Of a DNA stretch of 64,000 bases, positions 9,186-16,621 are shown in pieces (the first letter of the stretch is position 1; every line of letters begins with the position of its first letter). The translations under genes and the position numbers were made by a program. The DNA is from Sporosarcina jiandibaonis. GTDB lineage: Bacteria > Bacillota > Bacilli > Bacillales_A > Planococcaceae. The DNA lies in NCBI RefSeq assembly GCF_013184495.1, contig NZ_JAAOIY010000006.1:62001-126000 (forward strand), given 5' to 3'. The notes beneath the pieces are model-generated. The model saw only the letters and a program-made list of their open reading frames with translations. It did not search any database and had not been told where the DNA came from.

Positions 9186-9951
9186 CCCCGAGAACGCCCT
9201 GGACTTTTAAAATGTCCTGGAAAAAGGCTTGTCTCGTTTTGTCGCCGCGGTAGAGTTCTGAGTAAATCTGCCCGTCTTTCAAGAAAACAACACGGCTAGC
9301 GTAACTTGAAGCGACCGCATCATGTGTCACCATCATGATCGTGACGCCGCGCTTTTTATTGACATCTGCCATCGTTCCTAAAAGTGACGATGCCGACTTC
9401 GAATCAAGTGCCCCTGTTGGCTCATCCGCAAATACCATAGAAGGTTCATTAATCAGTGCGCGCGCTGCCGAAGTACGTTGTTTTTGTCCACCGGATATTT
9501 CATGCGGGTATTTATGTGCGATGTCGGTGATTCCTAATATCGTTGCAATGTCGTTGAAACGTGCTTCCGCTTCCTTCTTCTTCACTTTTCCAAGTGAAAT
9601 TGGCAAGAGGATATTTTCCTTCGCGGTTAGTGTATCCAAGAGATTATAGTCCTGGAATATGAAACCGAGTTTGTCGCGACGGAACGCCGATAAACCAGCG
9701 TCTTTCATCTTCGAAATATCATCTCCGCCAATCAAAATCGCGCCGTCTGTCGCACGGTCGATTGTCGCTAGAACATTCAACAGTGTAGTTTTCCCGGCTC
9801 CCGAAGGTCCCATTATGCCGACGAACTCTCCCTCGTTGACGCGAAGATCGATTCCTTTTAATACTTCTTGAACATTCCCTCTTGTTCCAAATGATTTACG
9901 GACGTTTTGTGCGTGTAAAACAGTTTGTTGCGATGTATGTGTTTTATTCAC
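9163..9951 (-). CDS. BceA-type ABC transporter ATP-binding protein
   Basis: 262-aa nucleotide-binding subunit. Walker [10 protein letters not shown] (~49-57), Q-loop [10 protein letters not shown], signature ISGGQKQR, Walker [13 protein letters not shown] and the H-loop VTHD are all present. The GTG start at 9951 has GGGAGGAAC upstream. It pairs with the overlapping BceB-type permease. An operator-like inverted repeat lies 93 nt upstream, so induction by the neighbouring response regulator is expected. Confidence 0.92.
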   Translation of the reverse strand: MNKTHTSQQTVLHAQNVRKSFGTRGNVQEVLKGIDLRVNEGEFVGIMGPSGAGKTTLLNVLATIDRATDGAILIGGDDISKMKDAGLSAFRRDKLGFIFQDYNLLDTLTAKENILLPISLGKVKKKEAEARFNDIATILGITDIAHKYPHEISGGQKQRTSAARALINEPSMVFADEPTGALDSKSASSLLGTMADVNKKRGVTIMMVTHDAVASSYASRVVFLKDGQIYSELYRGDKTRQAFFQDILKVQGVLGGDSVDTI

Positions 9952-10043
9952 TCGTAGTTCCTCCCTGTTTCAATCATGCCCTTATCATATAACGCAATTT
10001 ACTGGTGGTCGTTTGATTGTGATGACAAAGAGGCTGTCCAATG

Positions 10044-10057
10044 TGACAGTGTTGTCA
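10044..10057 (-). promoter_or_regulatory. BceR-type operator upstream of the ABC genes
   Basis: Perfect inverted repeat TGACA-N4-TGTCA, matching the known BceR-type consensus TNACA-N4-TGTAA in arrangement. A TATGAT -10 element lies further downstream on the minus strand (near 9985) with a weak -35, as expected for an activator-dependent promoter. Confidence 0.65.
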
Positions 10058-10156
10058 CTTACGTAAATGTTAGTGAATTTTAAGTAGTCTAGTAGTCCCT
10101 TTTTGCGGATATGTTGTTCGAATGTACGGATATCTATCTCAAACCTGCGGATATAA

Positions 10157-11200
10157 CTACTCTGAACTCATTTCGCGTTCACGAACCACTTGATCGAACT
10201 CATTTTCAGCGGGGAACACGATTTCCATTGTTGTTCCTTTGTCATTTTCAGATTTAGCAATTAAAGTGATTCCCATTTTTGCAGCGACCATTTGGGCGAG
10301 ATAAAGCCCGAGCCCCGTCGCTGTATTATGTATTCTTCCCATGCCTCCTGTGAATCCTTTATCAAAAATACGCGGGAGGTCATGCGGTTTAATGCCCGGC
10401 CCCTCATCTTTAATCAACAAACTTGTATTTCCAGAGGGTTTTATGTTCATGTAGATAATGATTGTCCCACCCACAGGACTGTATTTCACCGCATTCGTTA
10501 AAAACTGTCGTATCATAAAACGGCACCATTTAACGTCCGTAACTACTTCTACATTTTCCCCTTCAAACTCGACAGCAATATTTTTATTCATGCACCATGA
10601 AGCAAGCTCTCGCACTTCCGCGGCAGCAAGCTTTTTCAAGTTAATTTTCTCTATCACATAATCCGCTTCAAGTGATGCCAGACGTGAAATTGACAATTGT
10701 TGGTCAACGAGTAAGTGAAGACGAAGCCACTCTGACTCTATTTTCCGAAAAGCAGGTTCGCCCCGATGTTCGTCAATTGTCAGTTTCATCGCAGTGAGCG
10801 GCGTTTTCACTTCGTGCACCCAGGAAGCGATGTAATCCCCTTCATAGATATTTACTTTTTTTATTTCAGCTAGTTCTCTCGAAAAGTTGTCCGCCGCTTT
10901 GCCAAGTATTATTCTAGTTACCTCATCCTGTGAAAAGGTTGGTTCTGGCAATGCAATATGCCAATCTTCAATTCCCGCCTCAATTAGAGTGACAAGCTCT
11001 TTGATAAATTTCGTCTCAACTCGGTACCGCCAAATTAGAAATACTATAAAGGAAATCACTATTAAAATGTTGAAATAAAGAGCCGACGTAAATTCCACTG
11101 TAATTCCTTGATCGAGCCACAATATTAGGTTAATAAACCCAATCGCGCCAATGAAAAAGAGTATCCAACTTCTCATATCTTTTATGTAATGAATAAACAT
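10157..11200 (-). CDS. BceS-type intramembrane-sensing histidine kinase
   Basis: 347 aa. Two N-terminal membrane helices (about 9-30 and 37-58) are separated by only a few residues, so there is no extracellular sensor; this is the hallmark of BceS kinases, which sense through the ABC permease. The phosphoacceptor motif WVHEVKTPLTAMK is at about 127-139, and the HATPase N and G boxes follow (QFLTNAVKYSP, KDEGPGI, ATGLGLYL). It lies 15 nt after the response regulator gene and 200 nt before the ABC genes. Confidence 0.9.
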   Translation of the reverse strand: MFIHYIKDMRSWILFFIGAIGFINLILWLDQGITVEFTSALYFNILIVISFIVFLIWRYRVETKFIKELVTLIEAGIEDWHIALPEPTFSQDEVTRIILGKAADNFSRELAEIKKVNIYEGDYIASWVHEVKTPLTAMKLTIDEHRGEPAFRKIESEWLRLHLLVDQQLSISRLASLEADYVIEKINLKKLAAAEVRELASWCMNKNIAVEFEGENVEVVTDVKWCRFMIRQFLTNAVKYSPVGGTIIIYMNIKPSGNTSLLIKDEGPGIKPHDLPRIFDKGFTGGMGRIHNTATGLGLYLAQMVAAKMGITLIAKSENDKGTTMEIVFPAENEFDQVVREREMSSE

Positions 11201-11215
11201 GCGGATACCCCATTT

Positions 11216-11899
11216 CTACAATGTAATTGCCATATAGCCAAGCCCTTTTTTCGTTACAACCGCTTCACCAAGACCGATTTCTGCGAGTTTTTGACGAAGA
11301 CGCGTCACGTTCACCGTAAGCGTATTGTCATTCACAAATCGTTCGTCATCCCAAAGCTTTCGAATAAGATCATCGCGAGATACAATTTCGTTGTTAGATT
11401 CTACGAGTACTGCCAGTATGAAGAATTCGTTTTTTGTCAATTCAATTTCCCTTCCATTCATGCGAATGGCGCCACGTTTTATATCAATCATTGCTCGGTT
11501 CCATTCGAGTATATCAGGTGTCACTTCCCCGTAAGAATATGTTCGCCTGAGAAGGGCTTGCAATTTAGCGAGTAATACATCCGTATCAAAAGGTTTTTGA
11601 ATATAATCATCCGCTCCCATATTCATCGCCATAACCATATCCATCGGATGATCTCGGGACGACAAGAAAATAATTGGCACTTTGGATACTGCGCGAATTT
11701 CCCGACACCAATGAAAACCATCAAATGCCGGAAGTTGGATGTCGAGTATGACAAGATGAGGTTCATTGGTTAAAAATGAATTCATCACATCTTGAAAGTC
11801 ATCCGGACCCGTCACATTAAATGACCATTGTTCGAACCGCGATTTTAACGATTCGAAAATTGCAAGATCGTCTTCTACAATGAAAATATTCATATCCAA
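11216..11899 (-). CDS. BceR-type OmpR-family response regulator
   Basis: About 227 aa: receiver domain (phosphoacceptor Asp in LVILDIQLP, Lys in YIQKPF) followed by an OmpR/PhoB winged helix (ELTKNEFFILAVL ... NTLTVNVTRLRQKL). It is the first gene of the bce-like module. Start choice: GTG at 11908 overlaps the AAGGAAG site, so TTG at 11899 (8-nt spacing) or ATG at 11893 is more likely. It probably binds the TGACA-N4-TGTCA repeat ahead of the ATPase gene. Confidence 0.88.
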   Translation of the reverse strand: MDMNIFIVEDDLAIFESLKSRFEQWSFNVTGPDDFQDVMNSFLTNEPHLVILDIQLPAFDGFHWCREIRAVSKVPIIFLSSRDHPMDMVMAMNMGADDYIQKPFDTDVLLAKLQALLRRTYSYGEVTPDILEWNRAMIDIKRGAIRMNGREIELTKNEFFILAVLVESNNEIVSRDDLIRKLWDDERFVNDNTLTVNVTRLRQKLAEIGLGEAVVTKKGLGYMAITL

Positions 11900-12011
11900 T
11901 GCGGTCACTTCCTTTTATTTCACTATAACTAACATAGGGTACTAGGTGCAATTGGATGCATATAAATTCAGGGTTTCCCACCTAATTTTCACTCTATTCA
12001 AAATCCAGCCC

Positions 12012-12040
12012 CTGCAAAGTGCCTGTAAATATGTTATACT
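12012..12040 (+). promoter_or_regulatory. Sigma-A-type promoter of the opuC operon
   Basis: CTGCAA (12012-12017), a 17-nt spacer, then TATACT (12035-12040). Transcription would start near 12047 and give a leader of about 115 nt before opuCA, containing the short proline-rich reading frame. Confidence 0.65.
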
Positions 12041-12082
12041 ATATAAATGCGACAAGATTCCTAGATTATCTATGGAGGCAAA

Positions 12083-12130
12083 ATGTCCATGCAGCCCCCT
12101 CCGATTTGGTTAGGTTCATCTCGGAAATAA
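12083..12130 (+). CDS. Candidate 15-codon leader peptide with PPP motif
   Basis: ATG-to-TAA frame encoding MSMQPPPIWLGSSRK. It is preceded by a good ribosome binding site (GGAGG, 4 nt from the ATG) and lies between the opuC promoter and opuCA. Codons 5-7 (CCC CCT CCG) make a triproline stretch, a known ribosome-pausing sequence, and these codons form the 5' arm of a hairpin. The combination suggests a regulatory leader peptide, but it is not one I recognise and could be fortuitous. Confidence 0.45.
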   Translation: MSMQPPPIWLGSSRK

Positions 12131-12140
12131 AGGGCTTTTA
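12093..12140 (+). promoter_or_regulatory. Attenuator-like hairpin overlapping the leader peptide
   Basis: AGCCC (12093-12097) can pair with GGGCT (12132-12136), followed by TTTT; inside it CCGA (12101-12104) pairs with TCGG (12121-12124). The 5' arm is exactly the proline codons. A ribosome stalled there would block the stem. The U run is short, so it may be an attenuator or only a structure near the opuCA start. Confidence 0.35.
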
Positions 12141-12159
12141 AAAAATACAGGAGGTACCT

Positions 12160-13296
12160 ATGATTAAGTTTGAAAATGTAACAAAAATGTACGACGGTGG
12201 ATTTCAAGCAGTAAAATCTGTCGACTTTGAAATTCACGAAGGTGAATTGCTGGTTCTTATCGGACCAAGTGGTTCAGGAAAATCAACAACTATGAAAATG
12301 ATTAACCGCATTATCCCCCACACAAGCGGCACAATCTCCATTAACGGCAAAGACGTCAAGTCATACGACGCAGCCGAACTTCGCAGAAATATTGGCTATG
12401 TCATTCAGCAAGTCGGACTCTTTCCTCATTATACGATTGAGAAAAACGTCGCGATTGTTCCCCAACTCAAAGGCTGGAATGAAAAAGATATAAAATCACG
12501 CGTTACCGAACTTTTAAAGCTGGTTGGGCTGGATCCTGAAATACATGCAACTCGTTATCCAAAAGAACTTTCAGGTGGTCAACAGCAACGCGTCGGTATT
12601 GCGAGAGCACTTGCAGCTGATCCAGATATCATTTTAATGGACGAACCTTTTAGCGCGCTCGATCCACTGACACGCGAACAATTACAAGCTGAAATGATCA
12701 CATTACACAAGAAGTTGAAAAAGACGATTGTGTTTGTCACGCATGACATGGATGAAGCACTAAAGATGGGCGACCGTATAGCGATTATGAAAGATGGCAG
12801 TTTACTTCAGTTAGACACTCCAGAAAAAATACTACATGAACCTGCTCACGGCTTTGTTGAGGAGTTTATCGGGAAGCACCGAATCATCCAAAACCCAGAA
12901 CTTATGCCAGTTACTGAAATTATGTCAGAATCAATTGTTACTTCTCTTCCACATCGTTCTCCGGAAAGAGCTATATCGCTCATCCGCCAACGGAAAATCA
13001 CGCATCTTATTATCGCGGATGACGATAAGCACATACTCGGAATTGTATCTGCTTATGATTTAATCAAAGAATTCAATAACATCAAAACGGTGGATGAAAT
13101 AATGCTCCCTGCAGATCCCGTTTTACTTGACTCGGACACAGCGAAAGATGCAATTATTATGATTGACGATGCGCCGCATGGAATGATTCCTGTTGTCGAT
13201 AAAAATCGTAAAATCGTAGGACTTGTCACACGCGGCTCCTTGCTCTCCGCCATGTCCAGCCCGTGGACGGAAACGGAGGAAGTTATAAATGAATAA
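12160..13296 (+). CDS. opuCA: Glycine betaine/carnitine/choline ABC transporter ATPase
   Basis: 378 aa. ATPase domain with Walker A GPSGSGKST (~35-43), signature LSGGQQQR, Walker B IILMDEPFSALD and VTHDMDEA, followed by two CBS domains (about 250-370, e.g. VTSLPHRSPERAISLIRQR and HGMIPVVDKNRKIVGLVTRG). The CBS tail is typical of OpuCA/OpuBA and is implicated in osmotic or c-di-AMP control. The ATG follows CAGGAGG. Its end overlaps opuCB by 8 nt. Confidence 0.93.
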   Translation: MIKFENVTKMYDGGFQAVKSVDFEIHEGELLVLIGPSGSGKSTTMKMINRIIPHTSGTISINGKDVKSYDAAELRRNIGYVIQQVGLFPHYTIEKNVAIVPQLKGWNEKDIKSRVTELLKLVGLDPEIHATRYPKELSGGQQQRVGIARALAADPDIILMDEPFSALDPLTREQLQAEMITLHKKLKKTIVFVTHDMDEALKMGDRIAIMKDGSLLQLDTPEKILHEPAHGFVEEFIGKHRIIQNPELMPVTEIMSESIVTSLPHRSPERAISLIRQRKITHLIIADDDKHILGIVSAYDLIKEFNNIKTVDEIMLPADPVLLDSDTAKDAIIMIDDAPHGMIPVVDKNRKIVGLVTRGSLLSAMSSPWTETEEVINE

Positions 13297-13942
13297 TTTA
13301 AATATATGGCAACAACTTGTTGAACAAACTCAATTACGTTGGGGTGAAGTGCTAAGCGCTACCTCAGTTCATATTCAACTCGTATTCTTTTCGATGATCA
13401 TCGCCACTACGCTTGCTGTTACACTCGGAATTGTCGTGACGCGCGTACCAAGGCTTAAAACAATTGTACTCGGCGGAACTGGTATTCTTCAGACAGTGCC
13501 AAGTTTGGCGTTGCTCGGATTCATGATTCCTATTTTCGGAATTGGTGTAAAGACGGCGATTGCTGCGCTATTCCTTTACTCATTGCTTCCGATTATGCGA
13601 AATACGTATACAGGGATTAAAGATGTTGATCCCGCAACGATCGAAGCGGCAAGAGGGATGGGCATGACGAGCATGCAAATTTTGTTTAAGGTCGAATTGC
13701 CTTTGGCTGTGCCAGTAATCATGGCAGGAATTCGTACAGCCGCTGTTATTAACGTCGGAAACGCGACGCTTGCGGCATTTATCGGAGCAGGCGGACTCGG
13801 AGATTTTATTTTCCTTGGAATTACACGAGGAATCGATGGATTGATTTTGCTCGGGGCTATCCCGGCTGCACTTCTTGCGCTTATCCTTGAAACGTTCTTT
13901 AGTGCGGTTGAACGTTGGACGACGCCGGAAGGATTGAAGTAA
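13289..13942 (+). CDS. opuCB: Osmoprotectant ABC transporter permease
   Basis: 217-aa permease, the normal OpuCB length, with about five to six membrane helices and the binding-protein-dependent permease loop EAARGMGMTSMQILFKVELPLAVPVIMAG (EAA motif, residues ~115-143). It overlaps opuCA by 8 nt and its TAA shares a base with the opuCC ATG. A second permease (OpuCD) is normally encoded after opuCC; none is present here, so this subunit may form a homodimer or pair with one encoded elsewhere. Confidence 0.9.
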   Translation: MNNLNIWQQLVEQTQLRWGEVLSATSVHIQLVFFSMIIATTLAVTLGIVVTRVPRLKTIVLGGTGILQTVPSLALLGFMIPIFGIGVKTAIAALFLYSLLPIMRNTYTGIKDVDPATIEAARGMGMTSMQILFKVELPLAVPVIMAGIRTAAVINVGNATLAAFIGAGGLGDFIFLGITRGIDGLILLGAIPAALLALILETFFSAVERWTTPEGLK

Positions 13943-14835
13943 TGATGAAAAAGAAACTGATACTCGCAGCATTAACTGCTTTAATGGCAAGTATGTTATC
14001 GGGTTGTATCTTTATTGAAAAAGATTCACTCAGACTCGGCTCCCGGAACAATACGGAAAGTATAATTTTGTCGCATGTAATGGGACAATTAATCGAAGAT
14101 AAAACTGACATTGAGGTCCTTTATAAGGAAAACCTCGGTGGATCGTCGGTTGTCTGGAACGCTATGACAAACGGACATATTGACGTCATTCCCGATTACA
14201 CGGGGACGATTGTCGTGACCTATTATCATAAAGATCCAGGGACAGCTGAGGAAACGCTGGAAATGACGAAAGAACTTGTTGACGGTGACGGCATTGTCGC
14301 GTTTAACACATTCGGTTTCAACAATACGTACACGCTCGCTCTTGATGAAACGATTGCGGAGGAACTTGATATTCACACTTTCAGCGATTTCGCCAAGTAC
14401 TCGCAGGACTTCACATTGGGCGCGGTGTTTGAATTTATTGACCGACCGGATGGGTTACCTGGTTTTCAAAAAGAATACAATCTCAAATTCAAGAACGTCA
14501 AAGGAATGGATCACGGCATGATGTACCGTTCTATAAGCGCCGGTGAAGTTGACGTGATTAACTCCTATACGACGGATGGACAACTGCAAGTGTATGATTT
14601 GCGCGTGTTGGAAGACGATAAGTCTTACTTCCCGCCGTATCACGCACTTCCACTAGTTCGAAAAGAAACTCTGGAAAAGTATCCTGAACTTGAAGAAGTC
14701 CTGAATCTTCTTGAAGGGAAAATCGACGAAGAGGCTATGCAAATCATGAACGGTAAAGTTGATAACGACGGCATGATGGTCGAACGCGTAGCGGAAGAGT
14801 TTCTTATTGAAGCAGGATTAATCGAGAAGAAATAA
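13942..14835 (+). CDS. opuCC: Osmoprotectant-binding lipoprotein
   Basis: 297 aa. A signal peptide ends in the lipobox LSGC (Cys ~24), so the protein is anchored to the outer face of the membrane. The rest is an OpuAC-type binding domain: LGSRNNTESIILSHVMGQLIE, VDVIPDYTGT-like block and QVYDLRVLEDDKSYFPPYHALPLVR. The start is the ATG at 13942, overlapping the opuCB stop. A terminator follows 16 nt after the stop, closing the operon without opuCD. Confidence 0.92.
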   Translation: MMKKKLILAALTALMASMLSGCIFIEKDSLRLGSRNNTESIILSHVMGQLIEDKTDIEVLYKENLGGSSVVWNAMTNGHIDVIPDYTGTIVVTYYHKDPGTAEETLEMTKELVDGDGIVAFNTFGFNNTYTLALDETIAEELDIHTFSDFAKYSQDFTLGAVFEFIDRPDGLPGFQKEYNLKFKNVKGMDHGMMYRSISAGEVDVINSYTTDGQLQVYDLRVLEDDKSYFPPYHALPLVRKETLEKYPELEEVLNLLEGKIDEEAMQIMNGKVDNDGMMVERVAEEFLIEAGLIEKK

Positions 14836-14850
14836 GTAGCATAATAAGTT

Positions 14851-14888
14851 GAACGAGTACTTGAAATATTATTCAAGTGCTCGTTTTT
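14851..14888 (+). terminator. Terminator of the opuC operon
   Basis: AACGAGTACTTGAA and TTCAAGTGCTCGTT arms with a short loop, then TTTTTTT. It ends the three-gene opuC operon. Confidence 0.85.
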
Positions 14889-15014
14889 TTCTTGCCAAAT
14901 AGTTGATTTCCGTTGTGAGTTGAGTTTGCGATTTGGTTTTGCTTGCACTCCCTCATTTTGCTTGCAACTCATGACCTTTGACTCATCCAAAACACTACTT
15001 AGATATCCTCTGTA

Positions 15015-15054
15015 AAAAAGTAGAGAGGAATATTAAAATTCCTCTCTACTTTTT
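15015..15054. terminator. Bidirectional terminator after the dioxygenase gene
   Basis: Perfect 16-bp inverted repeat AAAAAGTAGAGAGGAA / TTCCTCTCTACTTTTT around an 8-nt loop, 13 nt beyond the minus-strand dioxygenase stop; works in both directions. Confidence 0.9.
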
Positions 15055-15066
15055 ATATGATATATG

Positions 15067-15858
15067 TTAACTAAAAACCGGCTGATCTTGCAGACGCAGT
15101 GCGAAATCAAGATGCGCTCTATAGAAGTCTTTATCTAATCCTTTTTCGGCGCCGTCGTGTTTTGTGAGTTTGGTGATTAGTGTGCCGCGGACTCCTTTTG
15201 CGACGTCGTTGTCCAAGTATTTATTCCCTTCGAAGAACACTTGAGAAATGAGCGGATCGCCATTTTTAGGCTTAAATAGGAAATGCAAGTGAGCCGGTCG
15301 AGTTGGGTGGGAATCGATCCACTCTAAAAATTGACCTGTCGGGCCATTTGTCGGGATTGAATAGTCTCCTGGAATGACAGTTTTCACCTCGAAGTTGCCG
15401 TCCGCGTCTGTTTCAAAGACACCGCGTAAATTTTCATTCGGGATGCCTTCTGCAAAACCGGAATACTCTCCGCTCGCGTCTGCTTGCCACATATCAACAG
15501 TCGTATTGGCGAGTGGATTTCCATCGATATCTTTGATTGTTCCGCTAAAGAACAGGACATCCCCCGGCTCATCAGCACGCATCGGCAGAACATAAGGCGC
15601 TGTTAGTTTTGTCGCGTCTTTCAAATAATACGGCCCAAGAATTGTCGGTTCTGTACCTTTTACATTTTTATACATTTCTTGGAGTGCATGCGTTTCGAAA
15701 AACACATCCATGAAAAGCGGAATTTCCCCTGCTCGACCTAGCTTGTCAAGCCAACCTACCAATGCCTCATAGTCATTATGATTCAGTTCATGTTCGCTAA
15801 TTAACTCTTTGAATTTTGTCACCATGCCATTATAAACATCGACTACTTTTTGATTCAT
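15067..15858 (-). CDS. Intradiol ring-cleavage dioxygenase (catechol/hydroxyquinol 1,2-type)
   Basis: 263-aa non-haem Fe(III) dioxygenase. The N-terminal helical dimerisation domain (1-85) precedes the catalytic fold with the four iron ligands visible: Tyr in GPYYLKD, Tyr in PGDYSIPTNGP, and two His in RPAHLHF. Such enzymes open catechol or hydroxyquinol between the two hydroxyls. It is the third gene of an operon with a flavin monooxygenase and a CMD-family protein, so it probably acts on the diol made by that monooxygenase. Catechol versus hydroxyquinol preference is not resolved. ATG follows GGGAGGC. Confidence 0.87.
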   Translation of the reverse strand: MNQKVVDVYNGMVTKFKELISEHELNHNDYEALVGWLDKLGRAGEIPLFMDVFFETHALQEMYKNVKGTEPTILGPYYLKDATKLTAPYVLPMRADEPGDVLFFSGTIKDIDGNPLANTTVDMWQADASGEYSGFAEGIPNENLRGVFETDADGNFEVKTVIPGDYSIPTNGPTGQFLEWIDSHPTRPAHLHFLFKPKNGDPLISQVFFEGNKYLDNDVAKGVRGTLITKLTKHDGAEKGLDKDFYRAHLDFALRLQDQPVFS

Positions 15859-15895
15859 TGTTTCATGCCTCCCAGTTTAAATTAATAGCTTCCTT

Positions 15896-16591
15896 TTATA
15901 AGAGAGAATCACTCGCTTCAAACCAAGCCGGAATTCCCGCTGTCAACATACTGATTAAACCCATTTCGACGAGCTCTTCTTCCGAAACCCCAATTTCACG
16001 ACCCGCATCGATCCATTTCCCAGCGGCTCTGCCTTGGAGTTCCATTGTGTAGATACCCGCCATCAAAATGTATTTTAGCTTTGATGAAACTATTCCTTCA
16101 TTAAATAAGTTTTCCACAAACAATGGATCGCCGGCACGGACGGATTCCAGCATTTTCTCGACAAAACTTGTGTCCTCATTTCTCATCAGCTGTATCATTC
16201 TAATTAGAATCTCTTCCAATGAGCCAGCTTCTGCAATTGACGGGTCCTGGAAAGATAGTGCGCATTCCAATGACTTAAACGCTATTTTCAATGCTTCCTC
16301 GCCGTTATATACATAAGGGATAAGTAAATATTCGACGAGTTCCGGAATGGTCGCCCCTTGATTCATCGCGCTTTTGGTATGATAAACCATGCTGCGTTCG
16401 TACAGTCTGGCTGCATTCATGCCGACGAGAAGTAGATCCTTTTCTTTTGTAGATAGATAACCATCTTTCATAATGTCCTTGCGCAATGCCGTATAATGAC
16501 TTAGCGCGTCAGCATGATAATCATGCATTTTCTGCACCCAATCCGGAACGACATCGTATACATTCTTGAAATAAGCTAACCCATCACTCAT
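15896..16591 (-). CDS. Carboxymuconolactone decarboxylase-family protein, two domains
   Basis: 231 aa with two CMD/AhpD-like helical repeats: the first around residues 30-110 (KEKDLLLVGMNAARLYERSMVYHTKSAMNQGATIPELVEYLL) and a second around 145-225 (KYILMAGIYTMELQGRAAGKWIDAGREIGVSEEELVEM). The CxxC of AhpD peroxidases is absent, so it is not a disulfide reductase. It sits between the monooxygenase and the intradiol dioxygenase, consistent with a lactone-decarboxylating or isomerising step after ring cleavage, but the exact reaction is unproven. Confidence 0.75.
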   Translation of the reverse strand: MSDGLAYFKNVYDVVPDWVQKMHDYHADALSHYTALRKDIMKDGYLSTKEKDLLLVGMNAARLYERSMVYHTKSAMNQGATIPELVEYLLIPYVYNGEEALKIAFKSLECALSFQDPSIAEAGSLEEILIRMIQLMRNEDTSFVEKMLESVRAGDPLFVENLFNEGIVSSKLKYILMAGIYTMELQGRAAGKWIDAGREIGVSEEELVEMGLISMLTAGIPAWFEASDSLL

Positions 16592-16621
16592 TTCCCTTCA
16601 CCCTATCCAAAAAGACTTTAC

